Numbered from the stretch's first letter, positions 25,901-38,525 are shown. The stretch is DNA of 64,000 nucleotides from Vibrio sp. YMD68 (GCF_029958905.1 NZ_CP124614.1:1488001-1552000); one strand, 5' to 3'. The notes: a model not told the origin generated them from the letters alone. Translations and numbers: made by a program.

Positions 25901-28900
25901 CTCTAGAATGGGGCACTTCGTCTCAAAGTGGAACCACGTTTACCTATACCGCGCAAACAACGAGTGGCGCGCCCATTTTTAACATTGTGTTTGACGCTGC
26001 AGATAACCGTTATCAGTTTGAATTGCTCGGTCCAATTGACCACCCGATTGCAAATAGCGAAGACAGTATTCAACTGGATTTTTCAGTTGTTGCCATTGAT
26101 TTTGATGGGGATGTTTCCAATTCAATCACATTGCCGATTACGATCACAGATGATGTGCCGACCATAGCCGGTGTCGATATTTTGCGCGTTGAAGGGGATG
26201 GCTTCGATGACATTACAGTAAACATGTTTGAATCGAGTAATGACGCGGGTGCTGACGGTGCGAAGCTTACTCAAATTGAAGGCACCACCTCTAACGGCGC
26301 CACAATAGTTTTTGGTAACTCCTATCAGGGCTCCATTAATCTACGAGATGGCGAACAAAATGTCCGTGTTTATGAGCAAATAAATGATGCCTCAGGGGGC
26401 ACAGAGACACGCCAATTAGGTGTGTTAAGGATCAATTCTAATGGCGAGATAGATTTCCGCGCAAGTAACCACCTCGAGCATGATGGTAAAGACATCAATT
26501 TTGCTATCAATGTCACTGCAACGGATGGAGACCTTGATACCTCGATAGCCCCAGTGAATATCACCATAACGGATAGAGAAGCCAGTCCTGTTCGACTCAA
26601 AGTGACGACGTTTGAAGATGCAGGCCGAGATCGGAGTATTAAGTACGCTTCAGGTGATGAGCCAGAAACAGAAAACGATCAAGATAACCAACAGGGCTTG
26701 GCTGATACGCCAGCTCAGATTTCACTGAAAGTAAACCTGCATGATGATGATAACGATGAATCAATCGGCTCTCTGACGATCAAAGAAGGCGATCATCACG
26801 GGACATTTTACTATTTGAAAGATGGTGAATTTCATCAGTTGGAAGCGGATCCTGTTACGAAAAATATTGTATTCGATGGTTCAGTATTGCAACAAAGTAC
26901 AAGCTTGGAAGGCAACAATACGATAGCGACAATTGACAATCTGTATTTTGTTCCAGACAAGAATTATTCAACGGGAAATGGTGGCGTGACTGTTCGTTAC
27001 CAAGTTGAAATTGACAAAGAAGGCGGCAATGCTGCCCCTGTCGACTCGAACTTTAGAATTGAAATTGAAAGTGTTGCTGACATAGCGACTTGGAATGACG
27101 ATCGAAGTACTTACTACTATGAAGCCGATGAGGATGATAGCAACGTTAGGCTACAGCTTCGTGCGGAATCTCTAGATACGAGCAGACCGGAAACCATCAC
27201 TTATCAGCTAAGAGTGACACAAGGCGAGGGTAATTTTGAGCTGTTAGATCGAAATGGTAGTGTCATTACGCCAGAAAATGGTGTGTATATCATAGCTTCA
27301 AATCAGATAAACCGAATGAGTGTGAATCCAAACGATGATTTCTCAGGTCAAATTCGATTCGAAGCCACCGCAGTCACGAAAGAACGTTCTAACGCTTATA
27401 AAGATGATGCTAACGATATTGATAAATCGACAGCAGTATCAGAACCGAAAGAACTCATTATCGATGTGAAGCCAAGTGCGGATAGTGGAAACTTTGGCGT
27501 TAAACGAATCCAAATTAATGAAGACAATATTGCTGAGCCTAACGACTACGAACGTGATGACAATTACAAGCCGTTTACGTTAGATCAAGTGATTACAATG
27601 GCACCTTCTGTTGATGCAGATGGGTCAGAAACTCTGTTTGTTCGTATTTCCGAGGTGACTCAAAACGCAGAATTGGTATGGAAAGGTAACGGTGACAGCC
27701 AAATTGAAACCATAGACATTGATGGTATTGTCTATGTCGAAATTCCGTTTGATCAGCTCTCCAATGTGCATGTCGTGCCTGAAAAACACAGTAACGAGGA
27801 CTTTACGTTTAAAGTCACGGGTGTCATTAAAGACAGTGCGACTTTGTCGGATGGGGATGTTCATATTGATGAAGAAGTGCTGGGCTCAAAAGTCGTCAAT
27901 GTTGCAGTGAAAGGCGTCGCCGATAACCCTGGTGGAGAAAAGTTTAGAGGCGATTGGGAAAACTTTGATGATGGCGATGTTCAAGGGCTACAAACTACCA
28001 TTGATGAAAGCCAAAGTGGTAAGAACTTTGCGGTGCTAGATTTTAGTATCATTTCTGGGGAAAGGGCAGATAAGCCACTTGATGACTCGGAATCGGTCAC
28101 CGTTCTTTTAGCTAATATCCCAGCAGGGGTGGTTATTGAAGACAGTGATGGAACCGAGATCGACCTAAACTTTGTTGGCTATGACAGTCAGGGGCAACCG
28201 GTTTACGAAGCCAATATTACTGGCGGTAATAATACCTCTGGCATCATCATCAGACCGGTGGACTCTTCCACTGAGAATATTCATGTGACTGCCAATATTA
28301 TTGTGACTGAAAACGATGGGCACGCTCATATATTCAGCCAAGAGATTCGAGTCAAAGTCGTACCAGTGATTAATACGACTGATGGCTATGAGACAACCTC
28401 ACTAGGCAACGAAGATAGCCCGATTAATATTCACTGGCATCCAGAAGGGCTTGATTACATCGACAGCGATGAGCACTTTACCGCCATCATGATCGAAAAC
28501 ATTCCTGTCGGCGCTCAGGTCATCGTTAACAATGCGTCGGTTAGTATGAATGTCATAGATGTCATGGACTCAAATGGCCTGGTGGTGTCTCAGACATTGA
28601 CGATAGACCCTAATGGCTTAGCTCCAGGTGACTTCACCGACATAGCCATGAAACCGGACTTCATTCAAATCGTGCCACCAAAAGATTCCAGTACAGATTT
28701 CGAGCTCAGTACTACGGTTGAAATCGAAGAGCGCGACCATGAATACACCAGTGATGACATCGTTGGCGAAGGTGGTCGAGTCACAGCAACGTTAACTGGG
28801 ACGGTGAATGTTGTCGTTCGCGCAATCGTAGAGCCAGAAGATGACGACAATAAGCTCACTGTGACTAATGAAAACGGTGATACCGACTATTCCCCTGTGA

Positions 28901-31900
28901 CTAATGGAAATGGTGAACTTGAATACCCTCCAATCTCTGCAGACGATAAGGGAGTGATTCGTTTTACGACTAATGCTGAGAATCCGAGTCTCAGCGGTGA
29001 ATACGTTGTTAAATACAATGAAACCGATGAGTCTTCTGCAGAAGTTGTTGGTGATGTCATCATCCAACTTACTCATACAGATGGAACTGCATTGGAAGAC
29101 AGCGTTATCGACCAACTACTGGTAACGGGTGCTGCGTATGAAGGAAATGGACGCTGGATCATCACCAATGAAGCTGCGTTTAGCATTAGTGCACCGCATG
29201 GTTTGGATTTAACGCCTGCAAATAGCGTCAACCAGCTTCAGTTGAAAATAGAAACGTTAGTCAGTGATATCGGTGAGGACGCCAACGAACGTTCCCCTAA
29301 TGTAGGCAGAGAAACAACCGTTAACCTCGAGTTCCCTGAAACGCTTGATACTGGTGCGGAAGTCGCGGCCAAGGCGACCATTGATCCGGACAGGCTCATT
29401 GATGCGACTGAAGATATTCAGGTCAATCTAGGCGAGCAGTTAGAGTTAGAGGACATCATTACTTTCAATAACAAAGACGGCTCCCAAGATGAAGTAACCA
29501 TTGTGATTGATGATTCCGTCACGATCGATGGCGTGACTTACCCAATTTCAATTGGGGGGGCAGAGGAAGACTTTGTTAATGGGCAGTATGTTTTCCAAAC
29601 TCATATCTCCGAATCAGGCGTTGTCGGCTCTTTGAACGGTTTAACGCTAACATTGCCCAAAGATTTTTCGGGTGACTTTAGGTTGCCTATTACGGTTATC
29701 ACCAAAGATACAACATCAGGCGATACGAACGTTGAGAGTGGCAATGTGATTATCCATGTTGACCCGATTGCCGATGTTGCGGGTAATAATCTCAAACTCA
29801 CACTAGAGGTGTTGGGATCGCTTGATGATGATATGAATGCCCTTGATCAAGATGATGATGGACAGCCTGATAAGGTTGGTTATGAAGACAGCTTTATACA
29901 GCTTGATTTGGGTTATCAGCTGGCGGATAAAGTGAGTGGCATAGAAGGCGGTCAAGAAGCGCTGTCTTCGGTCACTATTACGCTACCAAGCAATCCAACC
30001 GTCGGTGCTTTTTATGCGCCAGATGGTAGCAACCTCGGTACGTCATTAACGTTTGACCAAGCACAAATAAGCAGCGGTGCATTAAGCAATATTTTGTTTA
30101 GAGCAAATCCAAATTACCCCGGCGATGATGACCAAAATGAAGTCACCCTGACTATCACTGGAACCGTGGCGGATACAGCTGTGTTTGATGTACTTGACCC
30201 TACAACGTCATCCGAACACTCGGACACCTTCACAATCACAGCAAGCTTTGAAGTTGTTCCTGTGGTTGACGATATTATTGTCACAGACAACGATGGTAAC
30301 CCGTTGTTAGATGAAAATGGTGAGCCAGTAAAAGAGATACAAATAACGACCAATGAAGATCAAGTGGTGTCACTGGGTTCGTTGTTATCTCCGGTTGCCA
30401 TTTCACTGATGGACCTCGACGGTTCAGAGCAGTTTGTGTCACTCAAGTTCACAGGAGTGCCGGAAGGGTTCTTCTTACTGGCCGATTCGGGTTACACCGT
30501 TAAGAATAACGGCGATGGGGTGTGGAGTGTGAAAATTCCATCGGATGCTGGTGCGTCTGTTGACCTTGGTGCTATCTCTGTTCAACCGCCCAAAAACTTC
30601 AGTGGTAGCGCAGAATTTGGCATTGCGGTCTTTACCCAAGAATCATTGCTTGGTGTCCCAACGCTTGCAACAGATTTGCCTAAGTTCGTTTTGGATGTGG
30701 TGCCAGTTGGTGATGATATTGATGTGGATGCCACCGATTCGGTATCGGGTTCAGAAGGCATTAATATTGATATTGATCTTAATGCGGAGGTGGTCGATAA
30801 AGTCAATTCCATCTCGGGAAGTGGAATCTATAGCGAAAACGGCCCAGAGGTCTTGCGGGTTGAGGTGACGGGAGTCCCAGATAATGCGTCTATTTATTAT
30901 CCTGATGGCACTACACTGGCCACCTTTGATAACGTAACCAAAGTATGGACGCTGGATATTCCAGCACCGCAACTGAATAAAATCGTCTTTAACTCTGGCG
31001 AGCACAACAGTGATGATGGCAGTGTTCTTGGTATTACAAACCCACTGACGATCACGATTCAATCGGTCGATAAAGACGCGGATAATGGAGAGCATCTTGG
31101 TGCGCCCGTAACAATTAACGTTGCGCTCGACATCGATCCTATCAATGATCAACCGACGTTTGTGGCCGTCAGTGATCTAGAAACTCAAGAAGACACCACC
31201 ATCGCGATAAATCAATTTTCTATTGCCGATATTGATGCTATCTACGATGACCCAGATGCCACCTACACCTTAACGTTGAGCTTCGATGCCGATGTTCACG
31301 ATGGATTGCTGGAATACGCTTCGTACCCGGGTGTTGACGTGATATTGAATGATGGCAATCAGTTACAGCTGAGCGGAAAAGTCGCTGATATAAATGCGGC
31401 TTTAGCGGCAGGGAATGTCACTTTCAAACCTGCCGACGACAGTAATGACATTAACTCGGGCAGCGCGATCACCATGACTGCGGTTGTCGCTGATAACGGA
31501 AACAACGGTAGTGTCGATTCAAGTGGTACGAGTGCTTCTTTGAGCAATCAAACCTCATTTCAAATCAGTGTGACGGAGGTGAATGACCAACCGACCGCCA
31601 GTGATATCGATTTAGGTTCAATCGATGAAGAAGGCAGTATCCTCATCTATGCAAAAGATTTGGTTGATGCGACGGCCGATAAAGAAGGTCATGATATTCG
31701 TATAATCGATTTGGTTGTTGAAGGTGGAGAGGGACACCAACTGGTTAAGAGTGCAGATGGTACTTATTGGACGTTTACCGCTGCCGATGAGTTTAGTGGT
31801 GACGTAAAACTCAAATATACCGTAGAAGACAATGGGACAACCAATGGCAATAATGACTTTTTAACCGATACAGCGAGTGTCAATTTTGTCGTTGAAGGCG

Positions 31901-33234
31901 TCAATGATCAACCGGTCGTGAACGGCGATACCGTGACTCATGTTATTAACGAAGCGGAAGGACAACTCATTAGCGGGATTAGCATCAGTGACCCCGATTA
32001 TGTTGGCGGCTTTGCCGGTGATTTGATGACGGTGACCCTAACTGTCAGCGATGGTATGTTGTCGGTCAGCTTGCCTACTGGATCGACGCTATCGGTGTCT
32101 GGTGATCACAGCGATGCGCTGACTTTAACCGGAACCTTAACCGAACTTAATGCGTTACTGGATAACCCCGAAGATCCAAGCGGTGTCCACATCGATGCCA
32201 GCCTTGTCACGGGTAATGCGATTGATTTGCAAGTGGTCGCTAAAGACAGTGGGAATCCATCAGGAATTAGCATTGAAAGCGAACCTGAACAATACAGTAT
32301 CACTGTGACTCCGGTGGCAGATGCTCCAACATTGAGCGTTGATCCCAACTTTAACTACATCAGAAACATAACGGCGAGCCAAACTGCAAGCTCTAATGGC
32401 ATTGCGATTGTGGGCTTATTAGCCGCATTGACAGACTCTACCGAAGCGCTGACATTACAGCTTTCTGGGTTACCAAATGGGGCTAAGCTAACCAGCGAGA
32501 ATGGTGAAATAACCCCTAATGCAGGCGTTTGGACGGTAAACCCTGAGGACATAGCGTCGTTAAAAATCGATAGCGCTCCCGTTGGTGAGCATACTTTAAG
32601 CGTCATCGCGGTATCGGAAGAGTCGAATGGGGACACAGCATTCTCTGACCCCGTTAATGTACAGCTTAATGTTGTTCTAGATGCGACGGTGATTGATACA
32701 TCGGATAAAACAGACGCTCAGCAGTTGCTAGGAGAAGGAGAGAACAGCGCTTTAACTTCTGGTAACGGTGATGATCGTTTAGAAGGTGGCTCAGGTAATG
32801 ACGTTCTGGTCGGCGGTGCAGGGAATGACACGCTCCTTGGTGGGCAGGGTGATGACACGTTAGAAGGTGGCCTTGGTTACGATGTGCTGACGGGAGGAAC
32901 CGGAATGGATACCTTTGTATGGCATGAAATCGATGATGGGGTGACGGATACAATCACCGACTTCCACATTGATGAGGGCGACAAAATTGATCTTCGGGAT
33001 GTGTTGCCTGAGTTAAACGCGGAAAATGTCAACATGGAGACGCTACTCGCGCATGTCGATGCTGCGATTGCTGGTGATGATGTTACGTTAACCATTCACC
33101 CTGATGGCGCCGGTTCAGGAGAGCAATCAATATTGATTGAAGACCTTGCACCGCAACTCCAGTTAGGGGGAAGTGATTCCAGTGATATTCTGTCGGCCTT
33201 ACTCGATCAACAAGTGATTATTCATGATCTTTGA
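19969..33234 (+). CDS. Giant RTX adhesin (LapA-like, T1SS-143 repeats)
   Basis: A 4,421-residue secreted surface protein. The N-terminal about 170 residues form a retention module with [10 protein letters not shown] (a LapG-type TA/AG site), then an Ala/Glu linker. Next come tandem T1SS-143-type Ig-like repeats with recurring LDH and VDxDGD motifs (three near-complete 284-288 aa pairs at 22228-24804), more divergent repeats, cadherin-like segments beginning VNDQP (about 31140-31910), RTX nonapeptides GGxGxDxLx (32761-32920) and a VCA0849-type type I secretion C-terminus. The start is ATG at 19969 with GAGG 5 nt upstream; an ATG at 19951 has no ribosome site. No T1SS transporter, LapD or LapG gene is in the window. 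Role: Ca2+-dependent adhesion or biofilm. Confidence 0.92.
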   Translation: MDVNVLRHSQLVKEVSGDVIAVSPAGSARKVLAGETIDGDNIVITINGASVVMNNAESQLSIIDENCVACVDETSTWNVAPIAGDVSVDLDKLSGVEFGEDDLAAIQDAILAGADPTELLEATAAGGAAGSANAGFVTIDYTGAEVLASTFFETSALAAEEQEITADERRAPALAGGGESITASLQEGVLSLDSYPQSITTTTTIFSGDLPLDPDSFIPDQTSLAALLSELNSDITSTGQAVTFSYDLAENAIVGQSSDGEVLRIDLNTAQSGNDVTLELTTIISQPIDHVASIGGGLVSLVDDQILITFDIEGADSAGNPILAPIEAQVAVIDGADPAPTTVNVENTESNTQQLAGEFVQIGSDSLSTVAFQLSALAQFDGVLSDNQATQAALSNDAKTITLSLVESDEPVLVITIDTDGRYQFQQFKSLEHNESDELILSLPTTITDFDSDTVTNAINITIVDGQNPVITNVTAIEVDESGISGGSNEGISAVSGTGDITANVGSDAIDHFELEPSEFNTDGSLTSQGQAIQLELVSSDNGVRSYQGYIVLDGTRVTVFEAQIDTPELGKYQFTLFEQLDHLGSQDTSLTINLPIYAVDTDGDRSSITEGSLTNEAAWIQINVADDALELVDNTFSVTEPTEEGDTTFSHRLFTDAPSSEGADTATIQSFTYSGNTYNLDQSAEDNASQTFTLTEGTLTISLNGDFSFDVARDIDHSTNETINKQFVFTARDGDGDIDTATVDIAITDGQIPEIKVVPKVDLSEASLLDGTSPNSALVSSSASIVYAQGSDDVSHFRIDTDEFNSGTSLSSNGLKVELREVEDSGQYIGFTTSLTGVETQVFTLTFNNYGDVNSSDKGHYTFTLLDALDHPDGQVNNPLDFDLPVYAVDSDGDDSVMMPLSVTIEDDLQIMQGNSLTITEPSDSEISSGSNAANPSTDTIELFSAKGADGATITEFSYGGGDSIALDPAITGEQSFDFDEGTLYITLGGELRFEPNRDLDHSSGDITKSIVVTSSDGDKDEVTATVTLTIEDGANPEINEVPTVSLSESALADGSEPNGTPASASVVSHSASITYTEGSDDIKHFEIAISDFNSDDTLKSNGLVVKLREDPEDSGEYLGFTMDSSNQETPVFTLTFDNYDDADSTDKGLYTFTLIEALDHQDGSGKNPIGFVLPIYAIDTDGDVSVKKPLAVTIEDDVQTMQGSSLTISEPSADELASGARPSTDTVELISSQSADGATITQFTFGDSDPISLNPTVSGEQSFDFDEGTVFITLTGELRFEPNRDLDHVNGDITKSIVVTSSDADKDVATATVELTIKDGQDPEITEIPAVSLSESSLADGSAPNGTPVSSSIVSSSASISYAEGGDDIKHFKIAISDFNPGDTLKSNGLVVKLREESEDSGEYIGFTEGPLGQQTPVFTLKFDNYGDADSTDKGRYTFTLIEAFDHAVVQGSNLLNFVLPVYAVDTDGGVSDEKDLAVTIEDDVQTMQGSSLTITEPTLDDLTGGAANPTTDTIELISAQSADGATITQFTFGGGDAISLNPTVSGEQSFDFDEGTLFITVSGELRFEPNRDLDHSGGDITKSIVVTSSDGDKDVATATVELTIKDGQDPEITEIPAVSLSESVLADGSGPNGALVSTTESIDYTEGSDDVSHFRIDTDEFNSGTSLSSNGLKVELREVEDSGQYIGFTTSLSGVETQVFTLTFNNYGDTNSTDKGHYTFTLLEAVDHIDATEKDSLSFDLPVYAVDSDGDDSVMMPLSVTIADDIATIDDTTDSSEFSLNENNISDNRAQISGGFVTTQGADGVESYQLDNLVSAAENLYSSGHKVTIEEVNGTANTTHYQGVANGKTIFTLALGDDGAYTFTLLEPLDHLNDATALTIPFDVVAVDRDGDASQAFDLPIEIVDDTPNLSGFTGEQRVDEDDLSGIGSDQRTDSLNDTVISGQFNINEGADGVVEYRLVDASATIKDLTSGQEPLEWGTSSQSGTTFTYTAQTTSGAPIFNIVFDAADNRYQFELLGPIDHPIANSEDSIQLDFSVVAIDFDGDVSNSITLPITITDDVPTIAGVDILRVEGDGFDDITVNMFESSNDAGADGAKLTQIEGTTSNGATIVFGNSYQGSINLRDGEQNVRVYEQINDASGGTETRQLGVLRINSNGEIDFRASNHLEHDGKDINFAINVTATDGDLDTSIAPVNITITDREASPVRLKVTTFEDAGRDRSIKYASGDEPETENDQDNQQGLADTPAQISLKVNLHDDDNDESIGSLTIKEGDHHGTFYYLKDGEFHQLEADPVTKNIVFDGSVLQQSTSLEGNNTIATIDNLYFVPDKNYSTGNGGVTVRYQVEIDKEGGNAAPVDSNFRIEIESVADIATWNDDRSTYYYEADEDDSNVRLQLRAESLDTSRPETITYQLRVTQGEGNFELLDRNGSVITPENGVYIIASNQINRMSVNPNDDFSGQIRFEATAVTKERSNAYKDDANDIDKSTAVSEPKELIIDVKPSADSGNFGVKRIQINEDNIAEPNDYERDDNYKPFTLDQVITMAPSVDADGSETLFVRISEVTQNAELVWKGNGDSQIETIDIDGIVYVEIPFDQLSNVHVVPEKHSNEDFTFKVTGVIKDSATLSDGDVHIDEEVLGSKVVNVAVKGVADNPGGEKFRGDWENFDDGDVQGLQTTIDESQSGKNFAVLDFSIISGERADKPLDDSESVTVLLANIPAGVVIEDSDGTEIDLNFVGYDSQGQPVYEANITGGNNTSGIIIRPVDSSTENIHVTANIIVTENDGHAHIFSQEIRVKVVPVINTTDGYETTSLGNEDSPINIHWHPEGLDYIDSDEHFTAIMIENIPVGAQVIVNNASVSMNVIDVMDSNGLVVSQTLTIDPNGLAPGDFTDIAMKPDFIQIVPPKDSSTDFELSTTVEIEERDHEYTSDDIVGEGGRVTATLTGTVNVVVRAIVEPEDDDNKLTVTNENGDTDYSPVTNGNGELEYPPISADDKGVIRFTTNAENPSLSGEYVVKYNETDESSAEVVGDVIIQLTHTDGTALEDSVIDQLLVTGAAYEGNGRWIITNEAAFSISAPHGLDLTPANSVNQLQLKIETLVSDIGEDANERSPNVGRETTVNLEFPETLDTGAEVAAKATIDPDRLIDATEDIQVNLGEQLELEDIITFNNKDGSQDEVTIVIDDSVTIDGVTYPISIGGAEEDFVNGQYVFQTHISESGVVGSLNGLTLTLPKDFSGDFRLPITVITKDTTSGDTNVESGNVIIHVDPIADVAGNNLKLTLEVLGSLDDDMNALDQDDDGQPDKVGYEDSFIQLDLGYQLADKVSGIEGGQEALSSVTITLPSNPTVGAFYAPDGSNLGTSLTFDQAQISSGALSNILFRANPNYPGDDDQNEVTLTITGTVADTAVFDVLDPTTSSEHSDTFTITASFEVVPVVDDIIVTDNDGNPLLDENGEPVKEIQITTNEDQVVSLGSLLSPVAISLMDLDGSEQFVSLKFTGVPEGFFLLADSGYTVKNNGDGVWSVKIPSDAGASVDLGAISVQPPKNFSGSAEFGIAVFTQESLLGVPTLATDLPKFVLDVVPVGDDIDVDATDSVSGSEGINIDIDLNAEVVDKVNSISGSGIYSENGPEVLRVEVTGVPDNASIYYPDGTTLATFDNVTKVWTLDIPAPQLNKIVFNSGEHNSDDGSVLGITNPLTITIQSVDKDADNGEHLGAPVTINVALDIDPINDQPTFVAVSDLETQEDTTIAINQFSIADIDAIYDDPDATYTLTLSFDADVHDGLLEYASYPGVDVILNDGNQLQLSGKVADINAALAAGNVTFKPADDSNDINSGSAITMTAVVADNGNNGSVDSSGTSASLSNQTSFQISVTEVNDQPTASDIDLGSIDEEGSILIYAKDLVDATADKEGHDIRIIDLVVEGGEGHQLVKSADGTYWTFTAADEFSGDVKLKYTVEDNGTTNGNNDFLTDTASVNFVVEGVNDQPVVNGDTVTHVINEAEGQLISGISISDPDYVGGFAGDLMTVTLTVSDGMLSVSLPTGSTLSVSGDHSDALTLTGTLTELNALLDNPEDPSGVHIDASLVTGNAIDLQVVAKDSGNPSGISIESEPEQYSITVTPVADAPTLSVDPNFNYIRNITASQTASSNGIAIVGLLAALTDSTEALTLQLSGLPNGAKLTSENGEITPNAGVWTVNPEDIASLKIDSAPVGEHTLSVIAVSEESNGDTAFSDPVNVQLNVVLDATVIDTSDKTDAQQLLGEGENSALTSGNGDDRLEGGSGNDVLVGGAGNDTLLGGQGDDTLEGGLGYDVLTGGTGMDTFVWHEIDDGVTDTITDFHIDEGDKIDLRDVLPELNAENVNMETLLAHVDAAIAGDDVTLTIHPDGAGSGEQSILIEDLAPQLQLGGSDSSDILSALLDQQVIIHDL
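20335..20346 (+). other. LapG-type proteolysis site TAAG
   Basis: Codons for Thr-Ala-Ala-Gly within [15 protein letters not shown] of the adhesin N-terminus. In LapA-type adhesins the periplasmic protease LapG cuts between the two alanines to release the adhesin when c-di-GMP is low. Confidence 0.75.
22228..25275 (+). repeat. 3.5 long tandem repeats inside the adhesin gene
   Basis: Units begin at the Pro codon of PEI...V (22228, 23080, 23941, 24805), with periods of 852, 861 and 864 nt. Each unit is an A half (serine-rich start, then VED/ED-SGxYxGFT) plus a B half (MQGxSLTI-EP ... DxDKD). The fourth copy keeps only the A half. Half-length is about 143 residues, matching T1SS-143 repeats. Confidence 0.9.
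32761..32920 (+). repeat. RTX calcium-binding nonapeptides
   Basis: About six GGxGxDxLx-type nonapeptides ([45 protein letters not shown] and one degenerate) near residues 4265-4318 of the adhesin. They form a Ca2+-binding beta roll just before the secretion signal. Confidence 0.93.
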
Positions 33235-33362
33235 GGCTAGCTTTGTAGACTGTTTGTTTAGTTTGACTCTGTAGACGAGGTTTTTTGGTAAACAAAACTT
33301 AACCTTGTTTATGTCGGCAATACTGCTGTCTGCAATTAAAAGGCAATGAATTTTGTAAGTAC

Positions 33363-33386
33363 AAGGCCATGAATTATCATGGCCTT
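33363..33386 (+). terminator. Hairpin after the adhesin gene
   Basis: A perfect 10-bp stem (33363-33372 with 33377-33386, loop ATTA). Only a short T-run follows. It lies 130 nt after the adhesin stop, a likely transcript end. Confidence 0.6.
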
Positions 33387-33429
33387 TCGGTTTTATATCT
33401 TTCGGTTTTATATCTTTCGGTTTTATATC
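33385..33429. repeat. 15-bp tandem repeat, three copies
   Basis: Three perfect copies of TTTCGGTTTTATATC directly following the hairpin arm. They may have copied part of the terminator tail. Confidence 0.93.
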
Positions 33430-33517
33430 TATGGCGGAGAATCTATGGTGGGGAACTCTGCTCATAGGCACCCGCATTATTGTGTTGAGTACGATAGTCC
33501 GCGGTCATCTAAAGGGA

Positions 33518-33811
33518 TTATGTCGCTAACACACTGTTATCACTACCGTAGGAGTTACCCACGTACCCGTCTGCCGCGGGATCATTTTGCCATTCTTGGT
33601 CGTTAATTAGATAGCGAAACTCAAACTGTTTCTCTTTAGGCAGACGAATTTTAGTGGTGAATACTTTTTGGCGGTTGAGCTTCATTGGGGTGGATTGCCA
33701 TTGGTTAAAATCGCCACACACTGCAATGCTGGTCACCGTGGGATCTTCTTTTGGCCATTGAAACGTCACTTCGACTTCATCTTTTGTTTTAAAATACCGT
33801 TTTATAAACAT
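33518..33811 (-). CDS. Stand-alone CBM48 / isoamylase N-terminal-like protein
   Basis: A 97-residue beta-sandwich protein. It matches the glycogen-binding (CBM48, AMPK-beta/isoamylase early-set) pattern: VTSIAVCGDFNQWQSTPMKLNRQ, KQFEFRYLINDQEWQNDPAADGYVGNSYGSDNSV. No enzyme domain is attached. ATG at 33811 follows AGGAATA. Proteins of this size are common in marine gammaproteobacteria. It may bind alpha-glucan or act as an adaptor; function is not known. Confidence 0.88.
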   Translation of the reverse strand: MFIKRYFKTKDEVEVTFQWPKEDPTVTSIAVCGDFNQWQSTPMKLNRQKVFTTKIRLPKEKQFEFRYLINDQEWQNDPAADGYVGNSYGSDNSVLAT

Positions 33812-34098
33812 ATCTATTCCTATTAGAAGTTAACTACCTAAAACAAAGCAAATTGAATGCCACCCCAAAAGTGCCCGTATACCCTATGGTCGCTTTTATG
33901 CGGCCTCAAAATTTGCATTGATATGGTGCAAAATGGTGTAATTTGGTGCAACTGATTGAGTATCTAATTTGCTTGATTTTACGTTACTGAACCGGTTCGT
34001 CAAGGTGTTCAAACATCGTTTTATTAAAAGAAATAGCAATAGAAATAGATACAGACAGAGAAATGAGAAATGAGAAAGAGATAGCGGTACTTAAAAGA
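33812..34098. other. Intergenic region with GGTG and GAAAT repeats
   Basis: The gap holds three spaced TGGTGnAA motifs (about 33920-33955) and a GAAATAG/GAGAAAT-rich array (about 34028-34084). No gene with a ribosome site was seen. Confidence 0.5.
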
Positions 34099-34124
34099 CA
34101 ACGTGCCCATACTTGGGCACGTTG
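34099..34124 (-). terminator. speAB terminator
   Basis: CAACGTGCCCA (34099-34109) pairs perfectly with 34114-34124 around a 4-nt loop. On the minus strand TCTTTT follows. It lies 22 nt past the speB stop. Confidence 0.87.
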
Positions 34125-34145
34125 CTGAGGGTCTAGTCAATGGCT

Positions 34146-35075
34146 TTAGTCAATAGCTTTAGGCCTAGAAGCCCATACATAAAGCATTTCTAACGCTATC
34201 GTCGCACCTGCTAAGGCAGTCAGATCGCTTTGATCGTAAGGGGGAGAAACTTCCACAACATCCATCCCAACGACATTGATACCAGCAAGAGCTCGCAATA
34301 TTTTCAATGCTTTATCGGTATTAAGACCGCCGCAAACGGGGGTGCCTGTTCCAGGAGCAAACGCTGGATCAAGACAGTCAATATCAAAGGTGATGTAAAC
34401 CGGCTTATCGCCAATGGTCGCCTTGATCTGCTCAACGATGGCATCCACACTCATATCGTTGGCTTGCATAGCGTTAATCACATTAAAACTGTGGTTGTCA
34501 TAGCTATATTCAGTACGAATTCCTATCTGTACTGAATGCTTAGCCGAGATTAACCCCTCGTTCGGTGCGTGATAGAACATGGTTCCATGATCATAAGCAC
34601 TTCCGTTCGCATACGTGTCTGTGTGTGCGTCAAAGTGAATCAGCGCCATTTCCCCGTGATGTTTGGCATAAGCTCTGAGTATCGGCAATGTAATGAAATG
34701 GTCACCACCTAGTGCCAACATGGTTTTTCCGCTTTTTAATATTTCACTCGTTGCCGCTTCCAAGCGATACGTAAAGTCTTCAGCATCGCCACAATCAAAA
34801 ACAAGATCGCCACAATCGATGACTTTATTGTTGTCAAATACGTTAAAGTCCCATGGAAATTTCTTACCTTCCCAAGCAAGATTGACCGATGCTCTCCGAA
34901 TAGCATCAGGCCCCATGCGAGCACCTGGGCGACCAGACGTGGCCATGTCTAAAGGGACGCCTAGAACCACGACGTCAGCTTCACAGCTAATCGGATCTTT
35001 AACCAATGGACGGCGAACAAAGGTCATCGCATTTGAATACAGTGAATAATCCGTTTTAGTAAACAAATCGTTCAT
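34146..35075 (-). CDS. speB: Agmatinase
   Basis: A 309-residue ureohydrolase that cleaves agmatine to putrescine and urea. Mn-binding motifs are complete: GGDH (123-126), DAHTD (149-153) and [16 protein letters not shown] (from about 228). Length fits SpeB. Its ATG directly follows the speA stop (TAA-ATG, no gap), with GAGG about 8 nt upstream inside speA. Together with speA it makes the arginine-to-putrescine route. Confidence 0.95.
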   Translation of the reverse strand: MNDLFTKTDYSLYSNAMTFVRRPLVKDPISCEADVVVLGVPLDMATSGRPGARMGPDAIRRASVNLAWEGKKFPWDFNVFDNNKVIDCGDLVFDCGDAEDFTYRLEAATSEILKSGKTMLALGGDHFITLPILRAYAKHHGEMALIHFDAHTDTYANGSAYDHGTMFYHAPNEGLISAKHSVQIGIRTEYSYDNHSFNVINAMQANDMSVDAIVEQIKATIGDKPVYITFDIDCLDPAFAPGTGTPVCGGLNTDKALKILRALAGINVVGMDVVEVSPPYDQSDLTALAGATIALEMLYVWASRPKAID

Positions 35076-37034
35076 TTAAAAATCCTCTAGGTAGGTGTAA
35101 CCCGTTAAACCTTGCTCAAGCTCTTGCAACACAAGGCTTTGTTCATCGATATCAACATAGCGATCAACCAGTTGACGATAGTTGCTGCGAATAGTGTCGA
35201 GGTCGATATGAACGTAGCGCATCATGTCTTCGACGGAGTCGCCTTCGTCGATGGATTCAAAGACCGTATTACCTTGCTCATCAATCGTGACCACTGCGCT
35301 GTGTGTATCGCCAAATAGGTTATGCATATCACCTAAAATCTCTTGATAGGCACCCACTAAGAAAAAGCCCATAAGGTACGGCTTATCTTTATTCCATTCA
35401 GGGACTGCAAGGGTTGTTTCGATACCCTGGCCCTCAACATAATGTTCGACAACACCATCTGAATCACAGGTGATGTCAAGAATGACCGCACGCTTACCGT
35501 CGACATCCTGCAAGCCAGAAAGCGGCAAGACAGGGAATACTTGGTCAATGCCCCAGGCATCAGGTAGCGACTGAAACAACGAGAAATTGACAAAGAACTT
35601 ATCGGCCAAGCGACTATTTAGCTCGTCTAAAATAGGTCGATGGAAGCGGTTTTTGTTACTCATTAGTTCACGCAGTTCAGCATAAATACGCAGGGATAGC
35701 TGCTCAACCCAGGCGCGTTGTTCTAAATTGATCACCCCTGTTGAAAACGAAGTATGCGCTTCCCCCAAATCACTTTGCGTGTCGTTGTAAATTTCAATCA
35801 GCGCTCGTGCATCGGTGCGTTCGGTTAAGTTTTGCCAATTGCGCCACATGTTTTGTAATAGCACGGGAGCGTCTTCATTCGGCGCGTCAATTTTCTCAAC
35901 GGCATAGCTCTCGGTACCAATCACATTGGTGATTAATACAGCGTGATGCGCGGTCAGTGAACGGCCCGACTCCGAAATAATAACGGGGTTAGGTTGCTGG
36001 TAGTCATTACACACATCACTGATGGTACTCACTACATTTCTCGCGTACTCGGCTAAGCTGTAGTTCATCGAGTTAGATGACTGGCTACGTGTACCGTCGT
36101 AATCCACCGCTAAGCCACCGCCAATATCAAAATAATCCAGTGGCGTGCCCAGTTCACGAAGCTCGCAATAAAAACGAGCGGCTTCATTGACCCCATTTCT
36201 AACATCGCGAATATTGGCCATTTGAGACCCGAGATGGAAGTGCACCAATTGCATCGCTTCTAGCTGTTGCTCTTGCTTTAGACGATCTAAAACAGTGAGA
36301 ACTTGCGATGCAGAAAGGCCAAACTTTGACTTTTCGCCTCCGCTGGATTGCCATTTTCCTGCACCTTGAGAGGCTAAGCGAATGCGCAAGCCCAAGCGGG
36401 GTTTGACTCCTAGGTTTTTCGCTTCACGAAGCACAATGTCGAGCTCTGACAATTTCTCTAAAACAATGAACACCTTATGCCCCAGCTTTTCGCCGATAAG
36501 AGCAAGACGCACGTATTCACGGTCTTTATAGCCATTGCAGACAATCACCGAACTCGCTTGTTGCGCTAAAGCCAAGACGGCAAGAAGTTCTGGTTTACTG
36601 CCCGCTTCTAAGCCTAACTGCTTTGTTTCAAGCTGTGCCTGACTTGAGAGTATTTGATCGACCACTTCTTTTTGTTGATTCACTTTTATTGGGTAAACCA
36701 GCAAGTAGTTATTATCGTATTGATACTCATCAATAGCTTGATTAAACGCATCACAAATGTTGTGCACGCGCTGGTGAATAATTTGTGGAAAGCGAACTAA
36801 TGCAGGCAGGTTTAAGCCTTTTTTCTCAAGTTCATTAGCAATTGAAACCAATGGTACTGAGTGTTGCTTGTCACTTCTAGGCGATACAAACACTTCACCA
36901 CTGTCATTAATGCCAAAGAAATCTTGACTCCAATATTGGACATTGTAGTCAGCGCGAATGTTGTCTAGCTTAGAAAGTTTGGTCACGAAGTTAGTCTCAT
37001 ATTTCGATGCACTTACACTAATTATCTGCATCAT
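35076..37034 (-). CDS. speA: Biosynthetic arginine decarboxylase
   Basis: A 652-residue PLP enzyme converting arginine to agmatine. The PLP lysine is in YPIKVNQ (Lys117). Other marks are the barrel segments [15 protein letters not shown] and [14 protein letters not shown], and the C-terminal [16 protein letters not shown] with [15 protein letters not shown]. Length matches SpeA (about 630-660). Two ATG codons (37034 and 37031) open the gene; the ribosome site is weak. Operon with speB. No start-associated regulatory motif was recognised in the 219-nt upstream gap. Confidence 0.96.
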   Translation of the reverse strand: MMQIISVSASKYETNFVTKLSKLDNIRADYNVQYWSQDFFGINDSGEVFVSPRSDKQHSVPLVSIANELEKKGLNLPALVRFPQIIHQRVHNICDAFNQAIDEYQYDNNYLLVYPIKVNQQKEVVDQILSSQAQLETKQLGLEAGSKPELLAVLALAQQASSVIVCNGYKDREYVRLALIGEKLGHKVFIVLEKLSELDIVLREAKNLGVKPRLGLRIRLASQGAGKWQSSGGEKSKFGLSASQVLTVLDRLKQEQQLEAMQLVHFHLGSQMANIRDVRNGVNEAARFYCELRELGTPLDYFDIGGGLAVDYDGTRSQSSNSMNYSLAEYARNVVSTISDVCNDYQQPNPVIISESGRSLTAHHAVLITNVIGTESYAVEKIDAPNEDAPVLLQNMWRNWQNLTERTDARALIEIYNDTQSDLGEAHTSFSTGVINLEQRAWVEQLSLRIYAELRELMSNKNRFHRPILDELNSRLADKFFVNFSLFQSLPDAWGIDQVFPVLPLSGLQDVDGKRAVILDITCDSDGVVEHYVEGQGIETTLAVPEWNKDKPYLMGFFLVGAYQEILGDMHNLFGDTHSAVVTIDEQGNTVFESIDEGDSVEDMMRYVHIDLDTIRSNYRQLVDRYVDIDEQSLVLQELEQGLTGYTYLEDF

Positions 37035-37253
37035 TTGATGGATGTATTGTGATGTTTTATGTGTTCATCACACTTAATATCTCGCAGGTTTGGGGTGCGA
37101 CTATGGGGCGCATTAACGGATAAAAACGAGGCTCTGTCTAACAAAAGGATTTTGTCGTTATGATAGAAAAACGAACATCTCAAAATTGATGTATTGAGAA
37201 AGGACATTGATAGCCAATGTGGGGGGCAAAGAGTGAGGGTAAGGATAGAAAAA

Positions 37254-38525
37254 CTACGCTGTTGCTGGTGCTTCAATCCAGCTAGACAATTGTTGTGCTT
37301 GTAAAAAAGCATCAAAATTCTCAGTGACATGTTTTCGAGCCTTTTGACTCATGTGAGTACGTTCTCGAATGCTGAATTGAGAAAATCGCATGATACTCAG
37401 TTTCAGTTCATCAACGCTTTTTTCGTTGACTAAGAACCCCGTTCCAGGGGCGACAATTTCTTTGCATCCCATAATATTGGTGGTGATGACTGGTGTTCCA
37501 ACCGCCATTGCCTCTTTTAAGACTAATGGCCCCGTATCAACACAACCTGTCTGTGAGAAACAAAATGGGGCAACTAAACAATCGTACTTGGCCAAATTCT
37601 GTTTTACCCACTCGTGTGGTTTGGCCCCTAAAAAATGCACGTCTTCTGTTAATTTATATTCTCTCACTTTTTGTTCTAATTCATTGCGCATTTCTCCAGT
37701 ACCGACAATATCCAAGCGTATACACAGTGGTTTAGCGATAGGCGCCAGCGCCTCAATGAGGTGATGAATGCCTTTTTGTTCAACTAACCGACCTAGAAAA
37801 ATTAGCCTAAGTTGTGTGGCTCTTGTCTTTGTTTCTAGAACGAACTGATCGGTTTTTACCCCACAGTGTAAGAGCTTAATCTTAGCGCTTGCTGTTTTAT
37901 TTTCTGGTGATTTGCTGTCTGGTGATTTGCTGTCTGGTGATTGGTTCTTTATTGATTGGTTCTTTATTGATCGGTTCTTTATTGATTCGTTATGTGTGCT
38001 GTTGTCACTCATCATACTGACAAAGTCACTGTGCATGCTTTTACAGACCGCGACAACGAAGTCACTGGCCTGAATTTTTTGCTCAATGTCGTAAGCCGAC
38101 TCATAAACATCGTGTCCATGAGCAACAAAGGAACAGGTGATATTGAGTAATTTAGCCGCCACGATGGCATGAGCAGCGGTATGTTGACAAAAGTGAGCAT
38201 GAACGTGCTCTACGTTAAGATCAGCAAGTTGAAGAGCGAGCTTCACGCCGTAATTGAAAAGCGACCGTTTAGGCATGCTCTTTTGCTGCTGAACAAATCT
38301 GATGGCGTCTAATATCCCTGGGAGATGAACATGTTTGTATAGGCCCGCGTTGACCTTCGCTCCAATCTTTACGACGCTGTAATCAAACGTTTGTTGGCTT
38401 TGTTCTATTTCAAAGGTTAAAACGCAGACGCGATGCCCACATTGTTTGATGGCGTCTATTTCAGTTTGAATAAAGGTTTCACTGAGTACGGGATACGTCG
38501 GGGTAATGAACGCCACTTTTTTCAT
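37254..38525 (-). CDS. Glycosyltransferase family 4-type
   Basis: A 423-residue GT-B glycosyltransferase. N-domain: MKKVAFITPTYPVLSETFIQTEI, HVHAHFCQHTAAHAIVAAKLL. C-domain: RLIFLGRLVEQKGIHHLIEAL and the E-x7-E-like KEAMAVGTPVITTNIMGCKEI nucleotide-sugar site. Between the domains, where relatives have a short linker, lies a repetitive polar insert (RSIKNQSIKNQSPDSKSPDS and flanks) encoded by 15-nt tandem repeats. Probably exports no signal; cytoplasmic face. Acceptor and sugar unknown, likely exopolysaccharide or lipopolysaccharide. Divergent from the GT2 gene, which may belong to the same process. Confidence 0.88.
   Translation of the reverse strand: MKKVAFITPTYPVLSETFIQTEIDAIKQCGHRVCVLTFEIEQSQQTFDYSVVKIGAKVNAGLYKHVHLPGILDAIRFVQQQKSMPKRSLFNYGVKLALQLADLNVEHVHAHFCQHTAAHAIVAAKLLNITCSFVAHGHDVYESAYDIEQKIQASDFVVAVCKSMHSDFVSMMSDNSTHNESIKNRSIKNQSIKNQSPDSKSPDSKSPENKTASAKIKLLHCGVKTDQFVLETKTRATQLRLIFLGRLVEQKGIHHLIEALAPIAKPLCIRLDIVGTGEMRNELEQKVREYKLTEDVHFLGAKPHEWVKQNLAKYDCLVAPFCFSQTGCVDTGPLVLKEAMAVGTPVITTNIMGCKEIVAPGTGFLVNEKSVDELKLSIMRFSQFSIRERTHMSQKARKHVTENFDAFLQAQQLSSWIEAPATA
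37903..37992. repeat. In-frame 15-nt minisatellite in the GT4 gene
   Basis: Six 15-nt units: two TCTGGTGATTTGCTG, a hybrid TCTGGTGATTGGTTC, then three TTTATTGATyGGTTC-type units. All keep the reading frame and encode 5-residue repeats (KNQSI- and SPDSK-type). Confidence 0.93.

Noticed and set aside
20062..33095. Many antisense frames of 60-130 codons across the adhesin gene
   Set aside because: Shadows caused by codon bias in a long Ser/Asp/Thr-rich repetitive gene; none has a ribosome site with a plausible product.
33379..33606. A plus-strand frame encoding repeated FRFYI
   Set aside because: It is only the 15-bp repeat translated, has no ribosome site and then runs antisense through the CBM48 gene.
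37035..37253. Minus-strand frame bridging speA and the GT4 gene
   Set aside because: It overlaps the GT4 gene in another frame and has no ribosome site; the gap shows no coding signal.
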